A stretch of 64,000 nt of DNA from Arthrobacter_H sp030452125 (lineage in GTDB: Bacteria; Actinomycetota; Actinomycetes; Actinomycetales; Micrococcaceae), in the NCBI GenBank assembly GCA_052379645.1, contig JBQSYU010000015.1, one strand, 5' to 3'. Positions 33,191 through 41,731 of the stretch are shown piece after piece (positions within the stretch are counted from its first letter, which is position 1; each line of letters begins with the position of its first letter). Below the pieces are notes generated by a model that worked only from the letters and a program-made list of their open reading frames with translations, did no database searches and had not been told where the DNA came from. Both the position numbers and the translations under genes were made by a program.

Positions 33191-33375
33191 GGGCTCCTGG
33201 AGGATCGGATCGGGCGGCGGGGGTGCCGGGGACACACGGTCGAATATATCAAGGCGGGCCACCGGCCGGAGGGGGGACGACGGCGGAATCGGGCCCGCGT
33301 CGTCATCGTCGGCCGGGTGCGCGTCATCTTGGTCACGTGGCGCGTGGACTCGGCGGTTTCGGGGTCCGTGCGGGG

Positions 33376-33381
33376 TAACGT
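33376..33381 (+). promoter_or_regulatory. -10 element of dapA (leaderless type)
   Basis: TAACGT ends six bases before the dapA ATG. The 196-base gap upstream to the divergent gene holds no other feature I can see. Confidence 0.55.
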
Positions 33382-33387
33382 GGTGCC

Positions 33388-34305
33388 ATGCCTACCCCGG
33401 AATCCAATACCCCGCGTCATGATGCCATCTTCGGGAACCTGGGGACCGCCATGGTCACCCCGTTCACGCCCGCCGGCGAGGTCGACTACGACCAGGCAGC
33501 GGCCTTGGCGACCAAACTAGTCGATGAGGGCTGCGACAACCTGGTGGTCACCGGGACCACGGGGGAGACCTCGACGCTGACCGACGAGGAGAACGTGGGC
33601 ATGTTCCGCACGGTCGTCGAAGCCGTGGGCGACCGTGCGAAGATCATCGCCGGGTCCACCACCAACGACACTGCCCACTCCATCCAGCTCTCCCAGGCCG
33701 CCGCGAAGGTCGGCGTGCACGGGCTGCTGGTCACCGCACCGTATTACAACAAGCCCAGCCAGGCCGGCGTCCGGGCCCACGTCGAGACGCTCGCTTCCTG
33801 CACCGATCTGCCCGTCATGGTCTATGACATTCCCGGCCGCACCGGCATCTCCATCAGCACCGAAACCCTGATCCGTCTGGCCGAACACCCCAACGTGGTG
33901 GCGTTGAAGGATGCGAAGGCCGACTACCAGGCCACCACCCGCGTGCTGGCCAGCACCGACCTGGATGTGTACTCCGGGGACGACGGGCTGACGCTGCCGC
34001 TGATGGCCGCCGGCGCCCAGGGGGTCATCTCCGTGACCGCCCACGTCGCCACCGCCGCATACCGCCGCCTGGTGGACGCCCTGCTGGCCGGCGACCTGGC
34101 CACCGCCCGGGCCCTGCACTTCGAACTGGACCCCATCCAGCGTGCCGTCATGTCGCATATCCAAGGAGCCGTGGCCGCCAAGACGGTCCTGAAGTGGCAG
34201 GGGGTCCTCTCCAACGCGATCGTCCGTCTGCCCCTGGTGGAACCGACCGATGCCGAAGCGGCCCCCATTCGTGCGAATCTGGCCGAGGCGGGAATCAACC
34301 TCTAG
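33388..34305 (+). CDS. dapA: 4-hydroxy-tetrahydrodipicolinate synthase DapA
   Basis: 305 residues. It condenses pyruvate with aspartate semialdehyde, the committed step to lysine and diaminopimelate. Seen: G-T-x-x-V-T-P-F at the start, G-T-T-G-E-T-S-T-L (substrate loop), A-P-Y-Y-N-K-P with the catalytic Tyr, Y-D-I-P-G-R-T and the Schiff-base lysine in V-A-L-K-D-A-K. RNase J follows 13 bases downstream, the usual actinobacterial pairing. Confidence 0.96.
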   Translation: MPTPESNTPRHDAIFGNLGTAMVTPFTPAGEVDYDQAAALATKLVDEGCDNLVVTGTTGETSTLTDEENVGMFRTVVEAVGDRAKIIAGSTTNDTAHSIQLSQAAAKVGVHGLLVTAPYYNKPSQAGVRAHVETLASCTDLPVMVYDIPGRTGISISTETLIRLAEHPNVVALKDAKADYQATTRVLASTDLDVYSGDDGLTLPLMAAGAQGVISVTAHVATAAYRRLVDALLAGDLATARALHFELDPIQRAVMSHIQGAVAAKTVLKWQGVLSNAIVRLPLVEPTDAEAAPIRANLAEAGINL

Positions 34306-34318
34306 GAAAGGGGCCCCG

Positions 34319-36025
34319 ATGAGCGAAACCAGCGTCGTGCCGGAGCAGGAAACGTACCCGAACCCGCCACCGCCATTGGCCCATGACGTCCTGCGGATCG
34401 TCCCCCTCGGCGGCATCGGGGAAATCGGGCGGAACATGGCCGTCTTCGAGATCGACGGCAAACTGCTCATCGTGGACTGCGGGCTCCTCTTCCCCGAGGA
34501 ACACCAGCCCGGGGTGGACGTCATCCTGCCGGACTTCGACTACATCCGCGAGCGCATCGACGACGTGGTCGGCGTCGTACTGACCCACGGGCACGAGGAC
34601 CATATCGGGGCCGTGCCCTACCTGCTGCGGTTGCGCGGGGACATCCCGCTGATCGGATCGCAGCTGACGCTGGCCCTGGTCGAAGCCAAACTTCTCGAAC
34701 ACCGGATCACCCCGGTGCTGGTCACCGTCGAGGAAGGCCAACGCCACACGTTCGCCGGCTTCGAAACCGAATTCGTGGCAGTGAACCACTCGATCCCCGA
34801 CGCGCTGGCCGTATTCATCCGCACGAGCGCCGGTACGGTGCTGCATACCGGCGACTTCAAGATGGACCAGTTGCCGTTGGACGGACGCATTACCGACCTA
34901 CGGGCCTTCGCCCGCCTGGGCGAAGAAGGCGTGGACCTGTTCATGTCCGACTCCACCAACGCGGACGTCCCGGGCTTCACGACGGCCGAACAGGAGATCG
35001 GGCCGGTCCTGGACGATTTGTTCTCCCGGGCCACCCGACGCATCATCGTCGCCTCCTTCTCCTCCCACGTCCACCGGGTCCAACAAGTGCTCAACTCCGC
35101 CGCCACGCACGGGCGCCAGGTCGCCTTCGTCGGGCGTTCCATGGTCAGGAACATGGGCATCGCCGCCCGGCTGGGGTACCTGGAGGTGCCCGAGGGCATC
35201 CTGATCGACCTCAAGGAAGCGGACCGGCTTCCCGAGGAGCGGGTGGTCTTGATGTCCACCGGCTCCCAGGGCGAATCCATGGCGGCACTCTCCCGGATGG
35301 CCACCGGCGACCACCGGGTCACCGTCGGCCGCGGGGACACCATCATCCTGGCTTCCTCCCTGATCCCCGGCAATGAGAACGCCGTCTTCCGGGTGATCAA
35401 CTCCCTGATGGCCCTGGGGGCCGACGTCGTGCACAAGGGCACGGCCAAGGTCCACGTCTCGGGGCACGCCTCCGCCGGGGAACTGCTCTACTGCTACAAC
35501 ATCCTGCGGCCGGGCCATGCCATGCCTGTGCACGGCGAAACCCGGCACCTGCTGGCCAACGCCCGTATTGCCGAACAAACCGGCGTTCCCGCGCAGAACA
35601 TCCTGGTCACCGAGGACGGGGCCGTGGTCGACCTGAAAGACGGGGTGGCCCGACGGGTCGGCACCGTGGACTGCGAGCTGGTCTATGTCGACGGATCAGC
35701 AGTGGGAAGCATCACCGAGGAGGACCTCAAGGACCGCATCGTCCTGGGCGAGGAAGGATTCATCTCCGTGATCTCGGTCATCAACCGACAGCGCGGAACC
35801 GTGCTCTCCGGACCCGACATCCACTCCCGCGGGGTGGCCGAGGATGCCGACGTGCTCGAATCCATTAAACCGGCGATCCTCACGGCCCTGCAGGAGGCGC
35901 TGGCGAAGAACCCGGAGGCGACCACCCACCAATTGCAGCAGGTCGTGCGCCGGAGCATCGGGTCCTGGCTCGGACGGACCCTGCGCCGCAAACCACTGAT
36001 CATGCCGGTTGTCCTGGAGGCCTGA
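34319..36025 (+). CDS. rnj: Ribonuclease J
   Basis: 568 residues. A metallo-beta-lactamase/beta-CASP ribonuclease with 5'-3' exo- and endonuclease action in mRNA decay and rRNA maturation. The zinc motif T-H-G-H-E-D-H-I-G is near residue 87, followed by H-S-I-P-D, H-T-G-D-F-K, the beta-CASP S-T-N-A-D and the H-V-S-G-H-A late motif, then the C-terminal dimer domain. The ATG at 34319 follows GGAAAGG. Confidence 0.96.
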   Translation: MSETSVVPEQETYPNPPPPLAHDVLRIVPLGGIGEIGRNMAVFEIDGKLLIVDCGLLFPEEHQPGVDVILPDFDYIRERIDDVVGVVLTHGHEDHIGAVPYLLRLRGDIPLIGSQLTLALVEAKLLEHRITPVLVTVEEGQRHTFAGFETEFVAVNHSIPDALAVFIRTSAGTVLHTGDFKMDQLPLDGRITDLRAFARLGEEGVDLFMSDSTNADVPGFTTAEQEIGPVLDDLFSRATRRIIVASFSSHVHRVQQVLNSAATHGRQVAFVGRSMVRNMGIAARLGYLEVPEGILIDLKEADRLPEERVVLMSTGSQGESMAALSRMATGDHRVTVGRGDTIILASSLIPGNENAVFRVINSLMALGADVVHKGTAKVHVSGHASAGELLYCYNILRPGHAMPVHGETRHLLANARIAEQTGVPAQNILVTEDGAVVDLKDGVARRVGTVDCELVYVDGSAVGSITEEDLKDRIVLGEEGFISVISVINRQRGTVLSGPDIHSRGVAEDADVLESIKPAILTALQEALAKNPEATTHQLQQVVRRSIGSWLGRTLRRKPLIMPVVLEA

Positions 36026-36062
36026 AGGCGTGTGAATCCGGGGTTTTGACCCCTGGATCCTG

Positions 36063-36068
36063 TACGGT
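36063..36068 (+). promoter_or_regulatory. -10 element of ftsK (leaderless type)
   Basis: TACGGT ends seven bases before the ftsK ATG at 36076; there is no ribosome-binding sequence between. Confidence 0.45.
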
Positions 36069-36075
36069 TGCGCAT

Positions 36076-38997
36076 ATGGCGACCCGTACTTCCCCCACCC
36101 CGACGAAGGCCTCCGGCCGCAAACCGGCGGGCAAGACTCCAGCGCGCGGAAAACCGGCTTCCGGTTCCACGCGCCAGGGCGGGACGAAGCCGGTGGGAAA
36201 CACCGCCGAGGCCGACCAGGACATCGCCCTGCCGCTACGCGCCATCCGTGGCCTCTGGATGGGCCTGGCCCGGGTGATCGGCGGCGCCTTCCGCAAGATC
36301 GGCCAGGACGTGCGCCCGGACCGTGACATTCGTCGCGACGGCACCGGACTCTTTCTGGTCGTCATCGCCGTCATCGTCGGCAGCGTCGAGTGGTGGGGAC
36401 TGCGCGGGGTCGGTTGGTACGGAACCACCGTGCACAACGTCTTCGGCGGATCCCTGGGCTTCATGGCCTCGCTGCTGCCGCTGGTGCTGTTCATCGGCGC
36501 CTACCGTCTCTTCCGCCGCCCCGCCGAAAACCGCGCCAACAACCGCATCGGCATCGGCCTGACCCTGGCGACATTCTCCATCGCCGGGATCGCCCATGTC
36601 GCCGCCGGATTGCCGACCCTGGACGAACCGCTCGACGCGCTCCGAGCCGGTGGCGGCGTCGTCGGGTTCCTCATCACCGTTCCGTTGGCCGGACTGCTGA
36701 CCCAGTGGGGTGCCCTGGCGATCATGATCGCCGGCGCCGTGCTCAGCGTGATGATCATGACCGCCACCCCGTTCCGCCATATCCCGGCCCGTCTGCGCCA
36801 AGGCTACGAATGGATCATGGGCCAGCCGGAGCCCGGTTCCGAACCCCGTGAACCCGAGGACCCGAACGATCCAGAACACGATCAGAGCTACCTCTATGCC
36901 GACCGCGGTGCCGCGGCCCCCAGGCCCAAGCGCAGCCGCCGCGCCGGCAAGGCAGCCAGGGCCCGCCAACGCGAGGAAGAGGAGGCCGCCGCAGCAGCAA
37001 GCGAAGGCCTCACCGGCGATGAAGCCTATGACAATGCCGTCATCAACGACCGTGATGCCCAGACCAAACCGGTTCCGGAACCGCAGATCCCCCCGGGTGT
37101 ACGCCGGCCCACGGCATCCGAAAAGGCCATGGAAAAGGTCAAGAACGACGTCGGACTGGGCACCCCCGCTGCGGGGCAGGATGGGGAACCGGCCACCGAG
37201 GCGCTGGATACCACCGCGATCAACGGCATGCTGGCCGGCTCCGGGAGCGCGGCGGCCCCCGCCACCGTGGCCTCCAACCCGGTGGCCCAGCCGGCCCCCT
37301 TGTCACCGATCCCGCAGCGCACCGAACAGCTCCAGCTCTCCGGCGACGTCGCCTACACCCTGCCTTCCTCGGAGTTCCTGCCGGCAGGTCCTCCCGCGAA
37401 GGAACGTTCCGAGGCCAACGACGCCGTCGTGAAGGCACTCACCGACACCCTGGACCAGTTCAAGGTCGAGGCCCACGTCACCGGTTTCAGCCGTGGGCCT
37501 ACGGTCACCCGGTACGAGATCGAGCTCTCCCCGGGGACCAAGGTCGAACGCGTGACCGCCTTGTCCAAGAACATCTCCTATGCGGTGGCCTCCTCTGACG
37601 TGCGCATCCTCTCGCCGATCCCCGGCAAGAGTGCCATCGGCATCGAGATCCCCAACACCGACAAGGAAGTGGTTGCCCTCGGCGACGTGCTGCGTTCGAA
37701 CGCGGCCCGCAAGACCGAACACCCCATGGTCATGGGCATCGGCAAGGACGTCGAAGGCGGGTTCGTGGTCGCGAACCTGGCCAAGATGCCGCATATGCTC
37801 GTCGCCGGTGCCACTGGTGCCGGTAAGTCCGCCTTCGTGAACTCGATGATCACCTCGATCCTGATGCGGGCCACCCCCGACGATGTGCGCATGGTCATGG
37901 TCGACCCCAAGAGGGTGGAACTGACCGCCTACGAGGGCGTTCCGCACCTGATCACCCCGATCATCACGAGCCCGAAGAAGGCGGCAGAAGCCCTGCAATG
38001 GGTCGTGCGCGAGATGGACACCCGCTACGACGACCTGGCGAACTTCGGATATAAGCACATCGACGACTTCAACAAGGGGGTGCGCAACGGCAAGGTGGTT
38101 CCGCCCGAGGGCTCCAAGCGGGTGCTGAAGCCCTACCCGTACCTGCTGGTGATCGTCGATGAGCTGGCCGATCTGATGATGGTCGCCCCGCGTGACGTCG
38201 AGGACTCGATCGTGCGCATCACCCAGCTCGCCCGGGCCGCAGGCATCCACCTGGTCCTGGCCACCCAGCGCCCCTCCGTGGATGTGGTCACCGGGTTGAT
38301 CAAGGCCAACGTGCCCTCCCGCATGGCGTTCGCCACCTCCTCGGTCACCGATTCCCGCGTGGTGCTGGACCAGCCGGGAGCCGAGAAGCTGCTGGGACAG
38401 GGCGATGCCTTGTTCCTGCCCATGGGGGTCTCCAAGCCGATGCGTGTGCAGGGCTCCTGGGTCACCGAATCCGAGATCCACCGGGTCGTGGAGCACGTCA
38501 AGGGCCAGCTCACGGCCGTCTACCGCGAGGATGTCGCGGTGGAGGCGGCGCCCAAGAAGGACATCGACGACGACATCGGCGATGATCTCGAGGTGCTGCT
38601 GCAGGCCACCGAACTGGTGGTCACCACCCAGTTCGGTTCCACCTCGATGCTCCAACGCAAACTCCGGGTCGGCTTCGCCAAGGCCGGACGACTGATGGAC
38701 CTGTTGGAATCACGCGGCGTCGTCGGTGCCTCCGAGGGATCCAAGGCCCGAGACGTCCTGGTCCAGCCCGACGACCTGCCGGCCGTGCTCGCCGCCATGC
38801 GCGGGGACACCGCTCCGGCTGCTCCCGAGGAGGTGGCCCCGGCCGAGGCCGCCCTCGTCGAGAACGCCAACGCGAACCACCAGGGCGCCGATCTGGTGGC
38901 CGAGGACCTCGCCTCACGGGCCCAAAGCACCGACTACCACGATGAAGACGACGGCGACTCCGGTTCGGAAGACGCCTGGAACCTCACTGGACGGTAA
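36076..38997 (+). CDS. ftsK: DNA translocase FtsK/SpoIIIE
   Basis: 973 residues. It pumps chromosomal DNA through the closing septum. A basic Lys/Pro/Gly tail (1-50) precedes four membrane helices (about 90-235) and a long charged, alanine-rich linker. The motor domain has Walker A G-A-T-G-A-G-K-S (578-585), Walker B V-I-V-D-E-L-A-D-L-M and L-A-T-Q-R-P-S. The C-terminal gamma winged helix (after T-Q-F-G-S-T-S-M-L-Q-R-K-L-R-V-G) reads polar DNA sequences. An acidic tail ends the protein. Confidence 0.96.
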   Translation: MATRTSPTPTKASGRKPAGKTPARGKPASGSTRQGGTKPVGNTAEADQDIALPLRAIRGLWMGLARVIGGAFRKIGQDVRPDRDIRRDGTGLFLVVIAVIVGSVEWWGLRGVGWYGTTVHNVFGGSLGFMASLLPLVLFIGAYRLFRRPAENRANNRIGIGLTLATFSIAGIAHVAAGLPTLDEPLDALRAGGGVVGFLITVPLAGLLTQWGALAIMIAGAVLSVMIMTATPFRHIPARLRQGYEWIMGQPEPGSEPREPEDPNDPEHDQSYLYADRGAAAPRPKRSRRAGKAARARQREEEEAAAAASEGLTGDEAYDNAVINDRDAQTKPVPEPQIPPGVRRPTASEKAMEKVKNDVGLGTPAAGQDGEPATEALDTTAINGMLAGSGSAAAPATVASNPVAQPAPLSPIPQRTEQLQLSGDVAYTLPSSEFLPAGPPAKERSEANDAVVKALTDTLDQFKVEAHVTGFSRGPTVTRYEIELSPGTKVERVTALSKNISYAVASSDVRILSPIPGKSAIGIEIPNTDKEVVALGDVLRSNAARKTEHPMVMGIGKDVEGGFVVANLAKMPHMLVAGATGAGKSAFVNSMITSILMRATPDDVRMVMVDPKRVELTAYEGVPHLITPIITSPKKAAEALQWVVREMDTRYDDLANFGYKHIDDFNKGVRNGKVVPPEGSKRVLKPYPYLLVIVDELADLMMVAPRDVEDSIVRITQLARAAGIHLVLATQRPSVDVVTGLIKANVPSRMAFATSSVTDSRVVLDQPGAEKLLGQGDALFLPMGVSKPMRVQGSWVTESEIHRVVEHVKGQLTAVYREDVAVEAAPKKDIDDDIGDDLEVLLQATELVVTTQFGSTSMLQRKLRVGFAKAGRLMDLLESRGVVGASEGSKARDVLVQPDDLPAVLAAMRGDTAPAAPEEVAPAEAALVENANANHQGADLVAEDLASRAQSTDYHDEDDGDSGSEDAWNLTGR

Positions 38998-39000
38998 CCT
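38995..39000 (+). promoter_or_regulatory. -10 element of pgsA (leaderless type)
   Basis: TAACCT, overlapping the ftsK stop, ends six bases before the GTG of the next gene. Confidence 0.5.
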
Positions 39001-39006
39001 GAAAGG

Positions 39007-39615
39007 GTGACTGATACACCTGCAGGACCGGCCCCCGGCCATGTCCCGACCCTGAACATCGCCAACGTCCTGACGACCCTGCGGATCATCATGGTCCCCT
39101 TCTTCGTCTGGGCGCTGGTGGCCGATGACCAACAGCACGCGGCCTTGAGATGGGTGGCCGTCGGCCTCTTCGTCGTGGCCATGTATACGGACAAACTCGA
39201 CGGGGACCTGGCCCGCAGCCGCGGGCTGATCACCAACTTCGGGAAGATTGCCGACCCGATCGCCGATAAGCTCCTGCTGGGGGCCGCCCTGGTGACCCTG
39301 TCGTGGCTGGGCGAACTCTGGTGGTGGATCACCATCGTCATCCTGGTGCGCGAGCTCGGGATCACGCTGCTGCGCTTCGCCGTGCTGCGCCGCGGGGTCA
39401 TCGCCGCCTCGCGCGGCGGGAAGCTGAAGACCGTCACCCAGACGGCAGGCCTGTTCCTGCTGTTGCTGCCGTTCACCCCGGCGATCACCTGGCTGTCCAT
39501 CGTGGCCCTGATCGTGATCCTGCTGGCCGCACTGATCACCGTCTACACGGGGATCGACTACATCATCCAGGCCGCGCGGATGGCCCCGGCCGGCCAAGGG
39601 ACCGAGACCCCGTGA
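39007..39615 (+). CDS. pgsA: CDP-diacylglycerol--glycerol-3-phosphate 3-phosphatidyltransferase
   Basis: 202 residues, four to six membrane helices. It makes phosphatidylglycerophosphate, the precursor of phosphatidylglycerol. The CDP-alcohol phosphotransferase motif is complete: D-x2-D-G-x2-A-R-x8-G-x3-D-x3-D in the stretch starting T-D-K-L-D-G-D-L-A-R. The final residues are Thr/Glu/Pro. The cinA gene overlaps its stop by four bases. Confidence 0.92.
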   Translation: MTDTPAGPAPGHVPTLNIANVLTTLRIIMVPFFVWALVADDQQHAALRWVAVGLFVVAMYTDKLDGDLARSRGLITNFGKIADPIADKLLLGAALVTLSWLGELWWWITIVILVRELGITLLRFAVLRRGVIAASRGGKLKTVTQTAGLFLLLLPFTPAITWLSIVALIVILLAALITVYTGIDYIIQAARMAPAGQGTETP

Positions 39616-40100
39616 CCGGCGGTGGCACCCCGGCGCTGGCCGCACGGATCATCTCCGAGGCGACCCGGCGGGGGATCACCGTGGCGACCGCCGAGTCGCT
39701 GACGGCAGGTTGGATCTCCGCCGCGTTGGCCGATGTCCCCGGAGCCTCGGCCGTGCTGCGCGGGGGAGTGGTCAGCTACCACAACCAGGTCAAGCAGGAG
39801 GTGCTGGGCGTCGACGCGTCCCTGCTGGAGAGCAGGGGGTCCGTCGATGCGGAAGTGGCCCGTCGGATGGCGGTCGGGGCCCGCCGGATCTGCACCAGCG
39901 ACGTCGCCGTTGCCAGTACCGGGGTGGCCGGCCCGGATGCCCACGACGGCAAGGAAGTCGGGACGGTCTTCATCGGCCATGCCGGGCCCCACGGTAGCGG
40001 CGCGGTCGAATTCCGGTTCACCGGAGGACGGCAAGCCATCCGCGCCCAGGCCTGTGAGAGGGCACTGGAACGACTGCTGGAACTCATCGAGGCGGAATGA
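39612..40100 (+). CDS. cinA: CinA C-terminal domain protein (nicotinamide-nucleotide amidohydrolase)
   Basis: 162 residues, the stand-alone C-terminal domain without the N-terminal MoCF part. The enzyme hydrolyses NMN to NaMN, recycling NAD breakdown products. Motifs: T-V-A-T-A-E-S-L-T-A-G, G-G-V-V-S-Y-H-N-Q-V-K and A-S-T-G-V-A-G-P-D and G-T-V-F-I-G. It starts with GTG overlapping pgsA; the next gene is the HTH regulator, an order shared with many actinobacteria. Confidence 0.92.
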   Translation: MTGGGTPALAARIISEATRRGITVATAESLTAGWISAALADVPGASAVLRGGVVSYHNQVKQEVLGVDASLLESRGSVDAEVARRMAVGARRICTSDVAVASTGVAGPDAHDGKEVGTVFIGHAGPHGSGAVEFRFTGGRQAIRAQACERALERLLELIEAE

Positions 40101-40201
40101 GCCTCCACCACCGGCGCGGAATACTGGCTGTGGGGGCAGTTTTGTGACTAGGCTGGGGGCTGGGGAACAAAATCGAGGTCCCGTTAGTTGAAAAAACTAC
40201 A

Positions 40202-40219
40202 GGGTCCATGACAGGACCC
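40202..40219. promoter_or_regulatory. Perfect inverted repeat upstream of the HTH gene
   Basis: GGGTCC (40202-40207), six bases, GGACCC (40214-40219), 50 bases before the first start codon. It may be an operator or a small RNA hairpin in the leader. Confidence 0.35.
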
Positions 40220-40268
40220 ATCGGCCAGGGACACCTGGCACAGGATCAAAAGGAGTAAGGCGATACAC

Positions 40269-40706
40269 ATGGTCAAGCAACCCGTATCCGTAAACGGCGT
40301 CGTCCGTTGGCGCGATGTGGGACTGACAGAAGATGCCCATCGCGAGCATAAGGAGCCCAAAATGGTAGTACTCCGCCACGAGATCGGGGACGTCCTGAGG
40401 GATGTCCGCCAGCGTCAGGGCAGGACCCTACGCGAGGTCTCGCATAATGCCCGTGTTTCCCTTGGTTACCTCTCCGAGGTGGAGCGTGGACAGAAGGAAG
40501 CGTCGTCCGAACTGCTCTCATCGATTTGCGGGGCATTGGACGTTCCGTTGTCCTTGATGCTTCGCGAGGTCAGCGACCGGGTCGCGATGGCCGAGGGCGT
40601 CGACATCCCCGACACCGTCCCGTCGGACCTCACCAACGAGTTCGCCACGGTCCTTCCCGAGGAATGGACCGAAGGCCTGGCCCAGGGCATGGCCCCGACC
40701 CACTAA
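40269..40706 (+). CDS. XRE-family transcriptional regulator (ClgR-like)
   Basis: 145 residues from the ATG at 40269, or 114 from the ATG at 40362, which has AAGGAG at ideal spacing. The core from V-V-L-R-H-E-I-G-D-V-L-R-D-V-R-Q-R-Q-G holds the XRE helix-turn-helix with S-L-G-Y-L-S-E-V-E-R-G-Q-K-E-A-S-S-E-L-L, the signature of ClgR, activator of clp protease and DNA-repair genes in actinobacteria. The position between cinA and DUF3046-recA is the usual one. The 31-residue N-terminal extension is probably conserved in relatives, but it could be a leader. Confidence 0.85.
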   Translation: MVKQPVSVNGVVRWRDVGLTEDAHREHKEPKMVVLRHEIGDVLRDVRQRQGRTLREVSHNARVSLGYLSEVERGQKEASSELLSSICGALDVPLSLMLREVSDRVAMAEGVDIPDTVPSDLTNEFATVLPEEWTEGLAQGMAPTH

Positions 40707-40784
40707 CGCCGGGAACATCCCCTCACGCCATGACAGCAGGGCAGCCGTTCACACGGCTGTCCTGCTTTCCGTTAACGACGTGCT

Positions 40785-41264
40785 TCAGCCCCGATCATTC
40801 AAATAGGAGCCGTTCAGCTTGGTCAGCAAGGCGGCCAACGACAACAACTCCTCGTCGGGCCAGTCGGCGAGCAGGTCTTGGAAGACATGCTGGCGGGAGG
40901 TCTGCGCCGCAGCCAGTTGCCGTGCCCCGGCCGGGGTCAGGGTGATCGACTGGGCCCGGCCATCCGAGGGATCGGCGACCTTGGCCAGCACCCCCAGCTC
41001 CTCGAGCATCTTGACCTGGCGGCTCACCGAGGGTTTGCCGACGCCGATCTCCGCAGCCAACTCGGTCAACCTCAGGGTCCCACGACGTTGCAGCGCCGCC
41101 AACAGGCCGTAGGCTCCCGGCTCCATATCGGGGTGGACCTGCTTGGCGACCTTATTGCCATTGGCCCGGGCCCGACGCCAGAGGAAACTGAGCTGCTCCT
41201 CCATGTCATGGATGGCTCGGGTGCGCTGGGCCACTGCCTCATCTGCGGGATCGGGTGCATTCAT
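40785..41264 (-). CDS. MarR-family transcriptional regulator
   Basis: 159 residues. The winged helix is clear: L-R-L-T-E-L-A-A-E-I-G-V-G-K-P-S-V-S-R-Q-V-K-M-L-E-E-L-G and the wing D-P-S-D-G-R-A-Q-S-I-T-L-T-P-A-G. Dimerisation helices flank it. The target is unknown; as MarR genes usually control a neighbour or themselves, and no transporter is adjacent, autoregulation is likely. It lies opposite to its neighbours, inserted in the cinA-regulator-DUF3046-recA run. Confidence 0.88.
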   Translation of the reverse strand: MNAPDPADEAVAQRTRAIHDMEEQLSFLWRRARANGNKVAKQVHPDMEPGAYGLLAALQRRGTLRLTELAAEIGVGKPSVSRQVKMLEELGVLAKVADPSDGRAQSITLTPAGARQLAAAQTSRQHVFQDLLADWPDEELLSLAALLTKLNGSYLNDRG

Positions 41265-41270
41265 GGCACC

Positions 41271-41276
41271 ATCTTA
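41271..41276 (-). promoter_or_regulatory. -10 element of the MarR gene (leaderless type)
   Basis: On the minus strand TAAGAT ends six bases before the ATG at 41264. Confidence 0.5.
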
Positions 41277-41312
41277 GGGTCGGAGGGACCAACCCGTGGA
41301 AGAATGGACAAC

Positions 41313-41534
41313 GTGAGACTCAGTGATTTCTGGCGCCTGATGGACGACGAGTTCGGTGCGGGCTACTCCCGTGTGCTGGCCTCCGAGCTGGTCCTGTCCG
41401 AACTGGGCGGCCTCAGCGCCCAGGCGGCCCTGTCCTCGGGCGTCGACCCCCGCCGCGTCTGGTGGGCCATCTGTGAGAAACAGGACGTTCCCCCCGCACG
41501 GCGGCTCGGACGCGATGTCGCCCCGAAGCAGTAA
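41313..41534 (+). CDS. DUF3046 family protein
   Basis: 73 residues from the GTG at 41313; product begins R-L-S-D-F-W-R-L-M-D-D-E-F-G. An in-frame ATG at 41304 would add three residues. DUF3046 is a small actinobacterial family, typically encoded just upstream of recA, with no assigned function. W-W-A-I-C near residue 54 and the V-P-P-A-R-R-L-G-R-D end are family traits as I know them. Confidence 0.85.
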   Translation: MRLSDFWRLMDDEFGAGYSRVLASELVLSELGGLSAQAALSSGVDPRRVWWAICEKQDVPPARRLGRDVAPKQ

Positions 41535-41549
41535 TCGGCCATGACACGC

Positions 41550-41576
41550 CGAACACTCGTTCGAACATGTGTTCGG
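41550..41576. promoter_or_regulatory. Two overlapping LexA (SOS) boxes upstream of recA
   Basis: CGAAC-ACTC-GTTCG (41550-41563) and CGAAC-ATGT-GTTCG (41562-41575) are both exact matches to the Gram-positive SOS box CGAACnnnnGTTCG and share two bases. The second covers the likely -35 of recA, with TAAGCT (41585-41590) as -10, so LexA would block RNA polymerase directly. Confidence 0.85.
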
Positions 41577-41731
41577 AACAGCTGTAAGCTGTCCACAGAG
41601 ACATGGCACGGGTGGCGGACCGCGGTTCTCCACAAGGGACGACGGCCCGCACCAAATTATCCGGTGCGGCGCATACCGTGTGAAACAGGACGACAACAGG
41701 CCGTAGGGCCGCAAGACAACCGAGGTGAATG

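Noticed and set aside
32012..33520. Open frame of 502 codons on the plus strand opposite the DUF1624-type gene
   Set aside because: It is Gln/Gly/Arg-rich without motifs, runs through the dapA promoter and start, and is explained by the real gene on the minus strand.
36046..36068. TTGACC/TACGGT as a complete -35/-10 promoter for ftsK
   Set aside because: The spacing between the two hexamers is only 11 bases; only the -10 part is kept as a feature.
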